A stretch of 64,000 nt of DNA from Jiella endophytica (GTDB lineage Bacteria; Pseudomonadota; Alphaproteobacteria; Rhizobiales; Rhizobiaceae). The notes beneath the pieces were generated by a model. That model saw nothing but the letters and a program-made list of their open reading frames with translations, did not search any database and was not told the DNA's origin. The stretch covers positions 62,001 to 126,000 of the forward strand of contig NZ_SOZD01000006.1 in assembly GCF_004519335.1 (NCBI RefSeq). The letters are read 5' to 3'. Shown here piece after piece: positions 19,926-31,287 of this stretch (position 1 is the first letter of the stretch; each line of letters starts with the position of its first letter). The position numbers were made by a program, and so were the translations under genes.

Positions 19926-20427
19926 GTTTCCCCCCAATTCTCCGACGCCGGGCCGATTTCGGCTTCACGACGTCATCAATGGGAGAAGCGTAATGCAATC
20001 TCGGCGATTTGGGTATGCGTCCAATGCTTCACCGCATGCATCAAAGAAGCATGTAATGATACCAAAGTATCAGATAATTACTGAACGACCGAAGCAATGT
20101 CACAGTCTGTATTGAAGTCGCAATTGATCGCTTCTTCACCGCCGCGGGGCTGCGCCCCTCCATAAGGCACGTTGAACGTGCGAATTCCGAACACCGAGTG
20201 GCGGAAATGTGACAAGTTTTGCCGTTTACGCAAACGTCAATGGCGCTGGCCGGCATCGGTGCAAATGGAATCCGCCACAGGCGGAAGAATTACCAAAAAA
20301 GGAATTGGGCCGAGGCCGAAGCCACACACAAACGGGATCCTTCCGCCTCAGCGGCAGCGGGCGCGTTGCAATTCGCCATTCGCCACCCCGGCGCCATTCC
20401 GCTGCCCGAAACCCTGCCGTGCGCCGG
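19926..20427. promoter_or_regulatory. Gene-free, AT-richer region with several palindromes between murB and the FadL-like gene
   Basis: No convincing gene is seen. It contains perfect inverted repeats: TGATAC-CAAA-GTATCA at 20057-20072, flanked by GTAAT (20053-20057) and ATTAC (20077-20081), about 130 bp upstream of the FadL-like start; GCACGTT-G-AACGTGC at 20167-20181; and TTTGC-N7-GCAAA at 20218-20234. A short GC hairpin (GGGGC-TGC-GCCCC) lies near 20145. The first is a good candidate operator for the FadL-like gene; the others could be operators or the 3' end of the mur transcript. This is also where the dcw cluster stops. Confidence 0.5.
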
Positions 20428-21369
20428 TCACACGGCGGACTCGACGATTCGCCCCGCAGCGAAACGGCCGAGCCGCTTGATTTCCCAGTCGAGGAGAATG
20501 CCCGATGAGGCGTTGACGCGGCGGCGCACCGTCTCGCCCAGGCTTTCAAGGTCGAAGCCGGTCGCATCGCCGGTATTGATCATGAAGTTGCAGTGCATCT
20601 CGGACATCTGCGCGCCGCCGATCGTCATACCGCGGCAACCGGCCTTGTCGATCTCCTTCCAGGCCGAGGTTCCGGCCGGGTTCTTGAAGGTCGAGCCGCC
20701 GGTCTTCTCGCGGATCGGCTGGACCGTCTCGCGGTGGTGCTGCACCTCGCCCATCTTCGCGCGGATCGCCTCGCGCTCGGCCGGATAGCCCTCGAAGACG
20801 GCGCCGGTGAAGATCAGCTCGGCAGGCGCCTCGGAGTGGCGGTAGGAATAGCCCATCTCGGCGTTGGAGAGCACATGGCGTCCGCCCTTGCGGTCGAGCG
20901 CGTGGACCTCCACCACCCGCTCGACGGTCTCGGTGCCGTTCGCCCCGGCATTCATCCTGAGCGCGCCGCCGATCGCTCCCGGAATGCCGTGATAGAAATG
21001 AAAACCGCCGATCCCGGCGTCGAGGGCCGCTGCCGCCAGCCGCTTGTCCGGAAGCGCTGCGCCGGCCCGGAGGCGATTGTCGGACAGCTGCTCGGTGCTG
21101 CCGAAACCCTTCGCCGACAGGCGGATCACCACCCCCTCGATGCCGCCGTCGCGGACGAGGAGGTTGGAGCCGACGCCGACCGTCAGGACCGGGATTTCCT
21201 CGGGCAGCCGTTCGAGGAACAGCGCGAGATCCTCTTCGTCGGCCGGCTGGAAGAACAGATCGGCCGGGCCGCCCACCTGAAACCAGGTGAGCTTGGCCAT
21301 CGCCGCATCGGGCGTCAGCCGCCCGCGGATCCCGGAAAGACGCTCGCCGAGCCGGTCGAGCAGCGTCAC
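20428..21369 (-). CDS. murB: UDP-N-acetylenolpyruvoylglucosamine reductase
   Basis: This FAD-dependent reductase of 313 residues makes UDP-N-acetylmuramate. The FAD-binding segment [19 protein letters not shown] and the [18 protein letters not shown] block are present; the C-terminal GGSTFKNP carries the catalytic Ser and [11 protein letters not shown] follows. The start is GTG at 21369, overlapping the murC stop as GTGA; the longer frame to 21432 only reads inside murC. It is the last gene of the dcw cluster here; ddl does not follow. Confidence 0.95.
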   Translation of the reverse strand: MTLLDRLGERLSGIRGRLTPDAAMAKLTWFQVGGPADLFFQPADEEDLALFLERLPEEIPVLTVGVGSNLLVRDGGIEGVVIRLSAKGFGSTEQLSDNRLRAGAALPDKRLAAAALDAGIGGFHFYHGIPGAIGGALRMNAGANGTETVERVVEVHALDRKGGRHVLSNAEMGYSYRHSEAPAELIFTGAVFEGYPAEREAIRAKMGEVQHHRETVQPIREKTGGSTFKNPAGTSAWKEIDKAGCRGMTIGGAQMSEMHCNFMINTGDATGFDLESLGETVRRRVNASSGILLDWEIKRLGRFAAGRIVESAV

Positions 21370-22793
21370 GCCGAGGCTCCGGCGTCGCCCATGCCGAGCT
21401 TCTCCAGTTCCTTCGGCAGCGCATAGGCCCACTGGGTGATCGAACCGGCGCCGAGGCAGATGACCATGTCGCCGGAATTGGCGATCTGCTTGACCAGCGG
21501 CGCGATTTCCTTCGGCCCGTCGATCAGCCGGGCGTCGCGGTGGCCGCCGAGTTTCAGCCGCTCCACCAGCATTTCCGAGCTGACGAATTCGATCGGCTCC
21601 TCGCCCGCCGCGTAGACCGGCGCGATGATCACCGTGTCGGCATCGTTGAAGCAGGAGGCGAAGTCGGAAAACAGCGACTGCAGACGGGTGTAGCGATGCG
21701 GCTGGACGACGGCGATCACCCGGCCGGTCGCCGATGAGCGGGCGGCGGCGAGGACGGCACGGATCTCCACTGGATGGTGGCCGTAGTCGTCATAGACGGC
21801 GACGCCGCCGACGGTCCCCGTCAGCGTGAAGCGGCGCTTGACGCCGCCGAAGCCGGCGAGCCCGGTGCGGATCGCCTCCGCCGGGATGCCGAGGCGGTGG
21901 GCAACGGCGATCGCCGCGGTGGCGTTGGAAACGTTGTGGCGGCCGGGCATCGGCAGAGCAAGGTTCGGGATCGTCTCCGTCTCGCCGGTGACACGGTCGC
22001 GCATCGTCACGTCGAACAGCGACTTGCCCGGCTCGAAACGCAGATTCTCGAAGCGGACGTCCGCCTGGAGGTTCTCGCCATAGGTGATGACCCGGCGGTC
22101 CTCGATCTCGCCGACCAGCGTCTGCACCTCGGGATGGTCGAGGCACATCACCGCGAAGCCGTAGAACGGCACGTTCTCGACGAAGGCCCGGAAGGCGGCG
22201 CGCACCGCATCGAAGGTGCCGTAGTGGTCGAGATGCTCGGGATCGATATTGGTGACCACCGCGACGTCGGCGGGAAGCTTCAGGAAGGTGCCGTCGCTCT
22301 CGTCTGCCTCGACCACCATCCAGTCGCCGTCGCCCATCCGGGCGTTGGTGCCATAGGCGTTGATGATGCCGCCATTGACGACGGTCGGGTCCATGCCGCC
22401 GGCATCGAGCAGCGTCGCGACCATCGAGGTGGTCGTCGTCTTGCCATGGGTGCCGCCGATGGCGATCGCCTGGCGAAAGCGCATCAGCTCTGCCAGCATC
22501 TCGGCGCGCCGGACGATCGGCAGCAGCCGCTCGCGGGCGGCGGAGAGTTCGGGGTTGCTGCGGCGGATCGCCGTCGAGACCACCACAACCTCGGCCTTGC
22601 CGAGGTTTTCGGCCGAATGGCCGACATGGACGGTGACGCCCTTTTCGCGCAGCCGCTGGACGTTGGCGTTCTCGCTCTGGTCGGAGCCCTGCACCGTATA
22701 GCCGAGATTGACCAGAACCTCGGCAATGCCGCTCATGCCGATGCCGCCGATCCCGATAAAATGGACCGGTCCGATATTCGGCGGCATCTTCAT
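21366..22793 (-). CDS. murC: UDP-N-acetylmuramate--L-alanine ligase
   Basis: A Mur ligase of 475 residues that adds the first amino acid, L-Ala, to UDP-MurNAc in the cytoplasm. The N-terminal Rossmann-like [17 protein letters not shown], the ATP-binding P-loop [13 protein letters not shown], and [11 protein letters not shown] are diagnostic. It follows murG after 28 bp and its stop overlaps the GTG of murB. Confidence 0.97.
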   Translation of the reverse strand: MKMPPNIGPVHFIGIGGIGMSGIAEVLVNLGYTVQGSDQSENANVQRLREKGVTVHVGHSAENLGKAEVVVVSTAIRRSNPELSAARERLLPIVRRAEMLAELMRFRQAIAIGGTHGKTTTTSMVATLLDAGGMDPTVVNGGIINAYGTNARMGDGDWMVVEADESDGTFLKLPADVAVVTNIDPEHLDHYGTFDAVRAAFRAFVENVPFYGFAVMCLDHPEVQTLVGEIEDRRVITYGENLQADVRFENLRFEPGKSLFDVTMRDRVTGETETIPNLALPMPGRHNVSNATAAIAVAHRLGIPAEAIRTGLAGFGGVKRRFTLTGTVGGVAVYDDYGHHPVEIRAVLAAARSSATGRVIAVVQPHRYTRLQSLFSDFASCFNDADTVIIAPVYAAGEEPIEFVSSEMLVERLKLGGHRDARLIDGPKEIAPLVKQIANSGDMVICLGAGSITQWAYALPKELEKLGMGDAGASA

Positions 22794-22821
22794 GGCGATT
22801 CCCCTTGGACCTTGCGAAATT

Positions 22822-23922
22822 TCATTGATCTATAGCGGCCCCGGGCATAGAGGCAACGAGATCGGCGAGCAAGGCGGCAGCGTTCGGCACGCCGGTTCCC
22901 CTGGCCGCCGACGCCATGGCCGCGGCGCGGTCCGGATCGCCGGCGATGCCGCCGATCAGCTCGGCGAGACGCTGCGGCGAGAGCTCGGCCTGCGGAGCAA
23001 CGACCGCGCCACCCTCGGCTTCGATCCGCGCGGCATTCGCCGCCTGGTCATGGTCGAGCGCGTAGGGGAACGGCACCAGGATCGCCGGCCTGCCGATCAC
23101 CGCGATTTCCGAAACGGTCGAGGCGCCGGAGCGGCTGACGACGAGATGCGCGGCACCGATCCGCGCCGCCATGTCGGTGAAGAAGGGCGAGACATCCGCG
23201 ACGATGCCGCGCTCCTCGTAGAAGGCTCGTACACGCACCTCGTCCTCTGCGCGCGCCTGCTGGGTGACCCTCAGCCGGTTGCGGATCCCCTCAGGCAGAA
23301 GCTCGACCGCCTGCGGGACCGCGTCGGAAAAGAAAGCCGCGCCCTGGCTGCCGCCGAAGACGACGAGATTGAACGGCTCGCCCTCGCCGGCCGGGCGATA
23401 GGGCATCTTTGCCGCCTCGATCACCGCGGGCCGCACCGGATTGCCGGTGACGGTGATCTTGCCGGCGATGGAGGCGTCGGCCTTGTCCTGCGGGATGCCC
23501 GCGGCGATCCTGTCGACGCGGCGCGCGAGGAAGCGGTTGGCCCTGCCCATGACGGCGTTCTGCTCGTGGATGATCGTCGGCCGCCCGGCCCGCGTCGCGG
23601 CCATCAGCGGCGGCACGGTCGGATAACCGCCGAAGCCGATGACGACCGCCGGGCGCAGCCTGCGGACGAGCGCGCCGGCCTCGCGAAAACCCCGCCAGAG
23701 CGTCCAGAGCGAGTTTGCCACGGCCAGCGGGTTCTTCGACGCGAAGGTCGCCGAGCGGACGCGGTGCACCTCCCTGACGGGAAAGCGGTCGGCAAACCGC
23801 CCTGCCCGCTCGTCGGTGACGAGTTCGACGCCATAGCCCCTGGCGATCAGCTCATGGGCGAGCGCCTCGGCCGGAAAGAGATGGCCGCCGGTACCCCCGG
23901 CAGCAAGAAGGATGGTGGTCAT
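22822..23922 (-). CDS. murG: Lipid II synthase MurG (undecaprenyl-PP-MurNAc-pentapeptide GlcNAc transferase)
   Basis: A GT-B glycosyltransferase of 366 residues, peripheral on the inner membrane, that converts lipid I to lipid II. Family motifs: [18 protein letters not shown] at the N-terminus, [11 protein letters not shown], and [16 protein letters not shown]; the sugar-nucleotide region follows ([18 protein letters not shown]). In most rhizobia it directly follows ftsW; here two tiny membrane-protein genes and about 200 bp intervene. Confidence 0.96.
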   Translation of the reverse strand: MTTILLAAGGTGGHLFPAEALAHELIARGYGVELVTDERAGRFADRFPVREVHRVRSATFASKNPLAVANSLWTLWRGFREAGALVRRLRPAVVIGFGGYPTVPPLMAATRAGRPTIIHEQNAVMGRANRFLARRVDRIAAGIPQDKADASIAGKITVTGNPVRPAVIEAAKMPYRPAGEGEPFNLVVFGGSQGAAFFSDAVPQAVELLPEGIRNRLRVTQQARAEDEVRVRAFYEERGIVADVSPFFTDMAARIGAAHLVVSRSGASTVSEIAVIGRPAILVPFPYALDHDQAANAARIEAEGGAVVAPQAELSPQRLAELIGGIAGDPDRAAAMASAARGTGVPNAAALLADLVASMPGAAIDQ

Positions 23923-24119
23923 GAGGACTCGTGGAAAGCGGACCGGAAACTGGCTTCGTCAGCCGTCGATATCGCAAGTCGATCAGCAGCGACACCGCCT
24001 TCGCCTGCCTAAGTCGAGTGAGAGCGCGGTCGTTTCTCGATGCCGCCCGGCGTGCATCTCGTGCGAGACACCTCCCGAAGGGCGAGCGGAGCGGCGGCGA
24101 AAGCGGCAGAAACTGGCGG

Positions 24120-24260
24120 TTATGGCCTGTCGGCCTGACGGCGGGCGCGGGCATGCGCCTGCTCGGTAATGCGGCGGGCGTCCCGCAGGACGAGAGCGGC
24201 AATGACAAGCGCGCTGACCGGCATCAGGGATGCGAGCAGAATGGTCTCCATCAGGCTCAT
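24120..24260 (-). CDS. Tiny single-span membrane protein (46 aa), unknown
   Basis: A short open frame of 46 residues with an ATG at 24260 that overlaps the stop of the preceding gene as ATGA, and a TAA stop at 24120. The translation starts MSLMETILLASLMPVSALV, continues as a hydrophobic helix (about residues 5-24) and ends in a basic Arg/Ala/Gln tail. Translational coupling to the 97-residue membrane protein argues that it is real. I do not recognise a family. A role with the septal machinery is only suggested by position between ftsW and murG. Confidence 0.55.
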   Translation of the reverse strand: MSLMETILLASLMPVSALVIAALVLRDARRITEQAHARARRQADRP

Positions 24261-24550
24261 CGATCCAGCTCCTTAAGTGAGCGCTTCGCTGCTTTATGTA
24301 GGATAAAACTGGCCACAAAGCAAAACGGCGCAAAAATCACGGCAAAGACGTAGTCGCCGGAATTAAGGACGATCGACGTCGGAATGGTGAAGCCACCGAC
24401 GATGAAGACGCCGATGGCGATGCCGTTCATGTAGTTGGCTTCGAGCTTCACCTGCTCGCGTTCACCTTCGGTCTTGTTGCCGCCGGCAGCGCCGGCGGCC
24501 GGCGGGACGGGCGATGTCGCTGTTTCTGCCGGTCTCTCCTCGCCCTCCAT
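24257..24550 (-). CDS. Small two-span membrane protein inserted in the dcw cluster, unknown
   Basis: A 97-residue protein with an acidic, Pro/Ala-rich N-terminal tail (about 40 residues) followed by two hydrophobic segments (GIAIGVFIVGGFTIPTSIVL and YVFAVIFAPFCFVASFIL) and a basic end. The ATG lies 6 bp after the ftsW stop, and the stop overlaps the next tiny gene. Base composition in the second half is noticeably more AT-rich than the surrounding mur genes. No family is recognised with confidence. The tight spacing implies it is expressed with the division genes. An internal ATG at 24430 would give only the membrane part. Confidence 0.7.
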   Translation of the reverse strand: MEGEERPAETATSPVPPAAGAAGGNKTEGEREQVKLEANYMNGIAIGVFIVGGFTIPTSIVLNSGDYVFAVIFAPFCFVASFILHKAAKRSLKELDR

Positions 24551-24556
24551 GCCGGT

Positions 24557-25723
24557 TCACGCGCCGTGCAGCACCATCGTCCTCTGCACCAGCTGGTCGG
24601 TATAGGAGCGGTTCTCGGCGCGCCTGCGGGTGAGCGCGAGGATGAAGCCGGCGGACATGGCGATCGCCAGCATCGACGAGCCACCGTAGGAGATGAACGG
24701 CAGCGTCATGCCTTTCGCCGGCATCAGCTGGAGATTGACGGCCATGTTGATGATCGACTGCAGGCCGAAGATGAAGACGAGACCGCAGATCGACAGCCGG
24801 ACGAAGGGATCGCGCTGCTTCAGTGCGGTGGAAAGACCGCGCAGGACGACGAAGGCGAAGAGCGTCGCCAGCACCATGCAGGCGATGATGCCGAATTCTT
24901 CGGCGAGCACCGAGAAGGCGAAGTCGGTGTGGCTGTCCGGCAGAAGACGCTTCACCGTGCCCTCGCCCGGTCCCTGGCCGAGCCAGCCGCCATTGAGGAT
25001 CGCCTCGCGCGCCCGATCGGTCTGGAAGGTGTCGCCCTCGCCGGTCCAGAAGCGGTTGATGCGACTCGCCACGTGATCGAACATCAGATAGGCGCCGGCC
25101 GCACCGACGACGCCGACGCCGCCGAGGAGCACGATCCACAGCCAGGAGAGGCCGGCCATGAAGACGAGGCCGCCCCAGGCGCTGGCGACCAGCATGGTCT
25201 GGCCGAGATCGGGCTGGGCGACGAGCAGCGCGGTGACGATCAACAGGAGGATCAGCGCGTAGAGATTGCCCGGCACGTCGGCGCGCTTGACCTTCTCGGC
25301 GAGCAGCCAGGCGCAGACGACGATGAAGCAGGGCTTCATGAATTCCGACGGCTGGATGTTCAGCGGGCCGAAGTCGATCCAGCGGCGGGCGCCCTTGATC
25401 TCGGTGCCGAAGAACAGCGCCGCGACCATCAGGAGGATCGCACCGATCAGGATGACGAAGGAGGCCCGCCTGACGCCCCGCGGCGTCAGCAGCGACGCAC
25501 CGAGCATCACCATCACCGACGGGATGAGGAACAGCGCATGGCGCTTGACGAAGTGGAAGGGCTCGAGACCGATGCGTTCGGCGACCGGCGGGCTCGCCGC
25601 GAAGGAGAGCATGAAGCCGGCGACGAGCAGGATCATGAAGGCCGCGAGCAGCCAGCGGTCGACGCTCCGCCACCAGTCGGCGATCAGCGTTGCCGTCGCC
25701 TGCCTCGTCCATGCGCTCGTCAT
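24557..25723 (-). CDS. ftsW: Septal peptidoglycan glycosyltransferase FtsW
   Basis: A SEDS-family polymerase of 388 residues with about ten membrane segments; it polymerises lipid II at the septum with FtsI. Conserved blocks: [31 protein letters not shown], the periplasmic [15 protein letters not shown], and [13 protein letters not shown] near the C-terminus. The ATG overlaps the murD stop (ATGA). Confidence 0.96.
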   Translation of the reverse strand: MTSAWTRQATATLIADWWRSVDRWLLAAFMILLVAGFMLSFAASPPVAERIGLEPFHFVKRHALFLIPSVMVMLGASLLTPRGVRRASFVILIGAILLMVAALFFGTEIKGARRWIDFGPLNIQPSEFMKPCFIVVCAWLLAEKVKRADVPGNLYALILLLIVTALLVAQPDLGQTMLVASAWGGLVFMAGLSWLWIVLLGGVGVVGAAGAYLMFDHVASRINRFWTGEGDTFQTDRAREAILNGGWLGQGPGEGTVKRLLPDSHTDFAFSVLAEEFGIIACMVLATLFAFVVLRGLSTALKQRDPFVRLSICGLVFIFGLQSIINMAVNLQLMPAKGMTLPFISYGGSSMLAIAMSAGFILALTRRRAENRSYTDQLVQRTMVLHGA

Positions 25724-27120
25724 CGCGAATCCCCGCGGGTTGCCTCGACGTCCGGAAGGGCGGCCACCGCCGCGCGGAAGGCATCGCCCCGGACCTCGAA
25801 ATTACGAAACTGGTCGAAGCTTGCGCAGGCCGGGGATAGCAGAACCACCGCATCCTCTCCGGCCGCTTTCGCATCGGCCGCCGCATGTTCGACGGCGATA
25901 TCCAGTGTGCCAGAGATTTCGTAAGGAATTCGTTCACCAAGAGTCGCAGCAAAGGCCGGAGCCGCCTCGCCGATCAGGTAGGCCTTGGCGAGGCGGGGAA
26001 AAAACGGCCGCAGCGAGGCGATGCCGCCCTCCTTCGGCAGACCGCCGGCGATCCAGTAGATGCGCTGGAAGGCGGCGAGCGCCGGCGCTGCGGCATCGGC
26101 GTTGGTCGCCTTGGAATCGTTTACGAAGAGGACGCGGCCGGCGCGGCCGACCTCCTCCATCCGATGCGCCAGGCCCGGAAACGTCGCAAGGCCGCGGGCG
26201 ATCGTCGCGTCGTCGACCCCGAGAAGCGTCAGCGAGGCGACCGCGGCGGCGGCATTCTGGGCATTGTGGCGTCCACGCAGCGAGCCGATCGCCGTCAGGT
26301 CGAAGCTCGCCTCGCCATAGCCGGGCATGCGCCGCTGCAGCGATTTTCCGTCGAAGCCGACGCCGCGATCGAGAATGTCGGCCTGCGAGATCCGCGTCAC
26401 GGCCGCACCGTCCGATTCGAGACCATTGGCGATCTCGCGGCATGGCGCGGTGTCGACGCCGATCACCGCAGCTTGCGCATTGGCGACGAGCCGCGCCTTG
26501 ATGGCGGCGTAGTTGCCCATGGTGCCATGCCGGTCGAGATGGTCCGGCGACAGGTTGAGGAGGATGCCGACGGTGGGCTCGATCGTCGGCGCGAGGTCGA
26601 TCTGGTAGGAGGAGCACTCGACGACGTAGTGGCGCTCTGGCGCCGGCGGATCGAGCGTCAGGACGGCGACGCCGATATTGCCGCCGAGCTGGGTGTCCTT
26701 GCCGGCAACCTTCAGGCAGTGGGCGATCAGCGCCGTCGTCGTCGACTTGCCGTTGGTCCCGGTGATCGCGACGAACGGCGCGCCGGGGGCCTCGGCGCGG
26801 CGCTCGCGCGAGAAAAGTTCGATGTCGCCGATCACCGGCACCTGGTGGAGGCGCGCGAGATCCACCGTCCAGTGGGGTTTCGGATGGGTCAGCGGCACGC
26901 CGGGCGAGAGCACCAGCGCGGCATAGCGCGTCCAGTCCGCCGATCGAAGATCCGCCGTCGCGATCCCCTCGGCGCCGGCCTTGTCGACGCTCGCCGGATT
27001 GTCGTCGTAAGCGGTGACCTTCGCGCCGCCGGCGACCAGCGCCCGCGCGGTCGCAAGGCCCGAACCGCCGAGGCCGAACAGGGCGACGCTCGCACCGGCG
27101 AAGCTCCTGACAGGGATCAT
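25720..27120 (-). CDS. murD: UDP-N-acetylmuramoyl-L-alanine--D-glutamate ligase
   Basis: A 466-residue Mur ligase adding D-Glu to UDP-MurNAc-L-Ala. It shows the N-terminal [14 protein letters not shown] nucleotide-like fold, the P-loop [16 protein letters not shown] and the [13 protein letters not shown] block, plus the C-terminal domain with [13 protein letters not shown]. It starts 10 bp after mraY stops and overlaps ftsW by 4 bp. Confidence 0.97.
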   Translation of the reverse strand: MIPVRSFAGASVALFGLGGSGLATARALVAGGAKVTAYDDNPASVDKAGAEGIATADLRSADWTRYAALVLSPGVPLTHPKPHWTVDLARLHQVPVIGDIELFSRERRAEAPGAPFVAITGTNGKSTTTALIAHCLKVAGKDTQLGGNIGVAVLTLDPPAPERHYVVECSSYQIDLAPTIEPTVGILLNLSPDHLDRHGTMGNYAAIKARLVANAQAAVIGVDTAPCREIANGLESDGAAVTRISQADILDRGVGFDGKSLQRRMPGYGEASFDLTAIGSLRGRHNAQNAAAAVASLTLLGVDDATIARGLATFPGLAHRMEEVGRAGRVLFVNDSKATNADAAAPALAAFQRIYWIAGGLPKEGGIASLRPFFPRLAKAYLIGEAAPAFAATLGERIPYEISGTLDIAVEHAAADAKAAGEDAVVLLSPACASFDQFRNFEVRGDAFRAAVAALPDVEATRGDSR

Positions 27121-27130
27121 CGCGACCTGC

Positions 27131-28213
27131 TCATCTGAGTTTCAAAGTCGACAGACCGATGAAGGCCAGCATGAAGGCAATGATCCAGAAGCGTACCACC
27201 ACCTGGCTTTCCGTCCAGCCGAGTTTTTCGAAATGGTGGTGGATCGGCGCCATCAGGAAGACCCGCTTGCCGGTCAGCTTGAAGGAGGCGACCTGGATGA
27301 TCACCGACATCGCCTCGATGACGAACAACCCGCCAATGATCGCCAGGACGATCTCGTGCTTGGTGGCGACGGCGATCGCCCCGGTCATGCCGCCGAGTGC
27401 CAGGGACCCCGTGTCGCCCATGAAGATCGCCGCCGGCGGCGCGTTGAACCAGAGAAAGCCGAGCCCGGCCCCGATCACCGCGCCGCAGAGCGGCGACAAC
27501 TCGCCGGTGCCGGCGACATAGTGGATCTGCAGGTAGTTGGAGAAGTTCACATTGCCGGAGATGTAGGCGATCAGCCCGAAGGCGGCGGCAGCGATCATGA
27601 TCGGCACGATGGCGAGGCCGTCGAGCCCGTCGGTGAGGTTCACCGCATTCGCCGCGCCGACGATCACCACCGCGGCGAAGACGATGTAGAACCAGCCTAG
27701 ATCGAGGAGGAATTCCTTGATGAAGGGGAATGCCAGCGAGGTCGCGAAACTGCCTGTCCCGGCATAGACGATCGCGCCGATGGCCAGCGCCGCGATCACG
27801 AATTCGAGCCCGAGCCGCGCCCGGCCGGAAAAGCCGAGATGGCTCTGCTTCGTCACCTTCAGATAGTCGTCGTAAAAGCCGATGGCGCCGAAGCCGACGG
27901 TCACCAGAAGCACGGTCCAGACATAGACGTTCTTCAGATCCGCCCAGATCAGCGTCGAGACGATGACGCCGGACAGGATCATCAGCCCGCCCATGGTGGG
28001 CGTGCCGGCCTTCTTGAAATGCGTCTGCGGCCCGTCGGCCCGGATCGGCTGTCCCCGCCCCTGGCGGATGCGCAGGGCCGAGATGATCGCCGGTCCGAAC
28101 AGGAAGACGACGATGAAGCCGGTGATCATCGCCGCGCCGGTGCGGAAGGTGATGTAGCGAAAGACGTTGAAGAGCGGGACGGTGTCGGCGAATTCGGCCA
28201 GATAGGCGATCAT
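27131..28213 (-). CDS. mraY: Phospho-N-acetylmuramoyl-pentapeptide transferase MraY
   Basis: A polytopic inner-membrane enzyme of 360 residues that transfers phospho-MurNAc-pentapeptide to undecaprenyl phosphate, giving lipid I. Seen: the PTMGG block ([13 protein letters not shown]), the Asp-rich [22 protein letters not shown], and [12 protein letters not shown] followed by [11 protein letters not shown] near the C-terminus, all MraY hallmarks. The start overlaps the murF stop (ATGA). Confidence 0.97.
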   Translation of the reverse strand: MIAYLAEFADTVPLFNVFRYITFRTGAAMITGFIVVFLFGPAIISALRIRQGRGQPIRADGPQTHFKKAGTPTMGGLMILSGVIVSTLIWADLKNVYVWTVLLVTVGFGAIGFYDDYLKVTKQSHLGFSGRARLGLEFVIAALAIGAIVYAGTGSFATSLAFPFIKEFLLDLGWFYIVFAAVVIVGAANAVNLTDGLDGLAIVPIMIAAAAFGLIAYISGNVNFSNYLQIHYVAGTGELSPLCGAVIGAGLGFLWFNAPPAAIFMGDTGSLALGGMTGAIAVATKHEIVLAIIGGLFVIEAMSVIIQVASFKLTGKRVFLMAPIHHHFEKLGWTESQVVVRFWIIAFMLAFIGLSTLKLR

Positions 28214-29703
28214 TTGGCCCCTCCCGAGGTCTCATCCGCTGCCGCGGCACCGGCGTCGCCGCCGGGCGACGGTGCCTGCGTCCTATCTTCGTGGCGTGAC
28301 AGCAGAGTTTCGACCAAGGGAGAAAATCCAATACTCTTCGAAGCCTTCACGAGGACGACGTCGCCCCCGTGCATCGTTTTTTCGAGATCGGCGACGAGCT
28401 CGTCGTTGGTCTCGTGCCACCGGCAATGGCATTCCCCGACACCCTCCAGAGCGTCGTCAAGCGCCTTCATCTCGTTGCCGGCGAGGAACACGATATCGAC
28501 GCCGGCTTCAAGCACCGATTCCTTCAGGCCGGCATGGAGTTCGCCGGACGACGTGCCGAGTTCCAGCATGTCGCCGAGCACGGCGATGCGCCGGCCGCCC
28601 GCGCCCGGCTCGGCCCGCGCCAGAACGTCGAGCGCCGCGCGCATCGAGGCGGGATTGGCGTTGTAGCTGTCGTCGATCAGCGTCACCGCGCCGCCGCCCG
28701 CAAGCGCCAGCCTGTGGCGGGCGCCCCGGCCCTTCACCGCACGCCAGCCGGCCAGTGACGCCGCCACCGCGCCGACGTCGGCGCCGACCTTTTCGGCCGT
28801 GCCGAGCACGGCAAGAACGTTCTGCGCCATGTGGCGCCCGGGTGTCGCAAGGGTCACGCGCAGCGGCTCGCCGGCGATCTCCGCGTCGATCTTGGCGCCC
28901 TCGCGGGTCGCCTCGAAGGCGATCAGCCGGAAGTCGGCGCCGGCGCCCTCGCCGAAGGTGGCGATGCTGGTGACCCCGGCCTTGCGGGCATAGTCGGCCA
29001 GGAGGCCGCACCTGTCGTCGTCGGCATTGAGGATCGCCGTTCCCCCAGGCACCAAGCCCTCGAAGATCTCCGCCTTCGCCTCGGCGATCTCGTCGAGGTC
29101 GCGGAAGTGGCCGAGATGGGCCGGCGCGATCAGCGTGACGATGGCGACATGCGGGCGGACGAGCTTGACCAGCGGCCGGATCTCGCCGGGATGGTTCATG
29201 CCGATCTCGAAGACGGCGAAGCCCGTTTCGGCGGGGAGTCGTGCGAGCGACAGCGGCACGCCCCAGTGGTTGTTGAAGGAGGCGGCGCTGGCATGGACGC
29301 TGCCGACGGCGGACAGCCCGTGGCGCAGCGCCTCTTTGGTGGTGGTCTTGCCGACGCTGCCGGTCACCGCGACGATCTTCGCCTTCGAGCGGGCGCGCGC
29401 CGCCTCGGAAAGCCGCGTCAGGGCGTTCATCACGTCGTCGACGACCAGCATCGGCGCCTGGACGCGGCCGAGCGCCGGCAGCTTGTGCTCGGCGACGACG
29501 ACCAGCCCCGCCCCGGCCCGCTGGGCCGTGGTAAGGAATTCGTGCCCGTCGAAGCGTTCGCCCTTGATGGCGAAGAACGCGTCGCCCGGCTCGAGCGTGC
29601 GGGTGTCGATGGAGATGCCGGTCACGCCCTGCGGCAGGCTGCCCATCGGGCGCGCCTGCATCGCGTCGAGAAGGACGCTGGTCTCCCAAAGCCATTCGGT
29701 CAT
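28210..29703 (-). CDS. murF: UDP-MurNAc-tripeptide--D-alanyl-D-alanine ligase
   Basis: A 497-residue Mur ligase that adds D-Ala-D-Ala to the stem peptide. Features: N-terminal substrate domain with [26 protein letters not shown]-loop [27 protein letters not shown], and [15 protein letters not shown] in the C-terminal part. The terminal ~30 residues are a Gly/Ala-rich tail. It is coupled to murE and mraY through 4-bp overlaps. Confidence 0.97.
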   Translation of the reverse strand: MTEWLWETSVLLDAMQARPMGSLPQGVTGISIDTRTLEPGDAFFAIKGERFDGHEFLTTAQRAGAGLVVVAEHKLPALGRVQAPMLVVDDVMNALTRLSEAARARSKAKIVAVTGSVGKTTTKEALRHGLSAVGSVHASAASFNNHWGVPLSLARLPAETGFAVFEIGMNHPGEIRPLVKLVRPHVAIVTLIAPAHLGHFRDLDEIAEAKAEIFEGLVPGGTAILNADDDRCGLLADYARKAGVTSIATFGEGAGADFRLIAFEATREGAKIDAEIAGEPLRVTLATPGRHMAQNVLAVLGTAEKVGADVGAVAASLAGWRAVKGRGARHRLALAGGGAVTLIDDSYNANPASMRAALDVLARAEPGAGGRRIAVLGDMLELGTSSGELHAGLKESVLEAGVDIVFLAGNEMKALDDALEGVGECHCRWHETNDELVADLEKTMHGGDVVLVKASKSIGFSPLVETLLSRHEDRTQAPSPGGDAGAAAADETSGGAK

Positions 29704-31148
29704 TTCTGAAGCTCCGCGATCGCCGACCGCACTTCCTCGTGGTCGCTGAAGGGATGCGTCACCTCGCCGATCTTCTGGCCGGTTTCGTGTCCCTTGCCGG
29801 CGACGATGACCGTATCGCCCGCAGTGGAGGCGGAAATCGCCGTCCGGATCGCCTCATGGCGGTCGCCGATCTCGGTGGCGCCGGGCGCTGCCGCCATGAT
29901 CGCGGCGCGGATCGAGGCCGGCTCTTCCGTGCGCGGATTGTCGTCGGTGACGATCACCATGTCGGCGAGGCGGGTCGCGATCTCGCCCATCATCGGGCGC
30001 TTGGCCCGGTCGCGATCGCCGCCGCAGCCGAAGACGACGACGACGCGGCCGGTGGTGAAGGGCCGGACCGATTCGATGACGTTTTCCAGCGCCTCGGGCT
30101 TGTGGGCATAGTCGACGAAAACCGGAACGCCCGACGGCGTGGTGCCGGCAAGTTCCAGCCGGCCGCTGGCGCCCTTCAGATGCTCCAGCGCGCCGAGCGC
30201 CTCGCTCACGCCCACGCCGGTGGCGATCGCCAGCCCCGCCGCGACGAGGGCATTGGCCATCTGGAAGCTGCCGGCGAGCGGCAGGACGATCCGGTGGATG
30301 CGGCCCTCCGCCTCGATCTCGGCGATCTGCCGGCTGCGCTCGTGTTCGAGGCGCTTCAGCGTCAGGAAGCTGCCGGCGCGACCGACCGTCATGACGTTGG
30401 CCGAGACGCCGGTCGCGACCTCGACGGCCCGGCCAGACCAGGCGTCGTCGGCATTGATCACCGCCGGAGCGCCCTTCGGCAGCAGCGCCGTGAAGAGCCG
30501 CATCTTGGCGGTGAAATAGCTGTCGGGATCGGGATGATAGTCGAGGTGGTCGTGGCCGAGATTGGTGAAGCCTGCGGCCGACAGCCGAACGCCGTCGAGG
30601 CGGCGCTGGTCGAGGCCGTGGCTGGAGGCCTCCATCGCCGCATGGGTGACGCCGTCGCCGGCAAGCTCCGCCATCAGCGCGGCGAGCTCCACCGGATCGG
30701 GCGTCGTCAGCGTGCCGTCGATGACGCGCTTCGGCGAGACGACGCCGGTGGTGCCGATCGAGGCGCTGGCGCGTCCGGTCCGCTCCCAGATCTGGCGGGT
30801 GAAGGTGGCGATCGAGGTCTTGCCAGCGGTGCCCGTCACCGCGACGACATGTTCCGGCTGGGCGCCGAAGAAGCGCGCCGCCATCACGGCAAGGGCGTGG
30901 CGCGGATCGGCGCTGCGCAGCACCGGCAGGCTGGTGGAAAGCGAAACGTCCTCACCGCAGAGGACCGCCGCGGCGCCCTTCGCCTCGGCATCGGCGACGA
31001 AGGCCGAACCGTCGGCCCTGGTGCCCGGCAGCGCCGCGAACAGCGCGCCCGGCGTCACCTTGCGGGAATCGGCGGTCAGCGAGGCGATCTGCGGGTCGGT
31101 ATCGCCTTCGAGCGAGCCGAGCTCCTGTGCCAGAAGGGAGAATTGCAT
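29700..31148 (-). CDS. murE: UDP-MurNAc-L-alanyl-D-glutamate--2,6-diaminopimelate ligase
   Basis: A 482-residue Mur ligase adding meso-diaminopimelate. The P-loop is [14 protein letters not shown]; the meso-DAP specificity motif DNPR occurs as [11 protein letters not shown], and HDHLDYHPD is the metal/substrate block. The ATG at 31148 with AAGGA upstream is preferred; the frame extends to 31244 without family similarity. It follows ftsI after 139 bp and overlaps murF. Confidence 0.96.
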   Translation of the reverse strand: MQFSLLAQELGSLEGDTDPQIASLTADSRKVTPGALFAALPGTRADGSAFVADAEAKGAAAVLCGEDVSLSTSLPVLRSADPRHALAVMAARFFGAQPEHVVAVTGTAGKTSIATFTRQIWERTGRASASIGTTGVVSPKRVIDGTLTTPDPVELAALMAELAGDGVTHAAMEASSHGLDQRRLDGVRLSAAGFTNLGHDHLDYHPDPDSYFTAKMRLFTALLPKGAPAVINADDAWSGRAVEVATGVSANVMTVGRAGSFLTLKRLEHERSRQIAEIEAEGRIHRIVLPLAGSFQMANALVAAGLAIATGVGVSEALGALEHLKGASGRLELAGTTPSGVPVFVDYAHKPEALENVIESVRPFTTGRVVVVFGCGGDRDRAKRPMMGEIATRLADMVIVTDDNPRTEEPASIRAAIMAAAPGATEIGDRHEAIRTAISASTAGDTVIVAGKGHETGQKIGEVTHPFSDHEEVRSAIAELQK

Positions 31149-31287
31149 CGATGCTGGTCCTTGCCCGGAGGGCGGCCGCAACGATCGACCGCCCGACTGA
31201 TCTTCTAGTGGAGCGCGACCGACATTTGAATGGCGCTCGGACAATCTCCAGGGGCAATTCCCGCGGCCAGCGTCGATGCGCCCCCTC

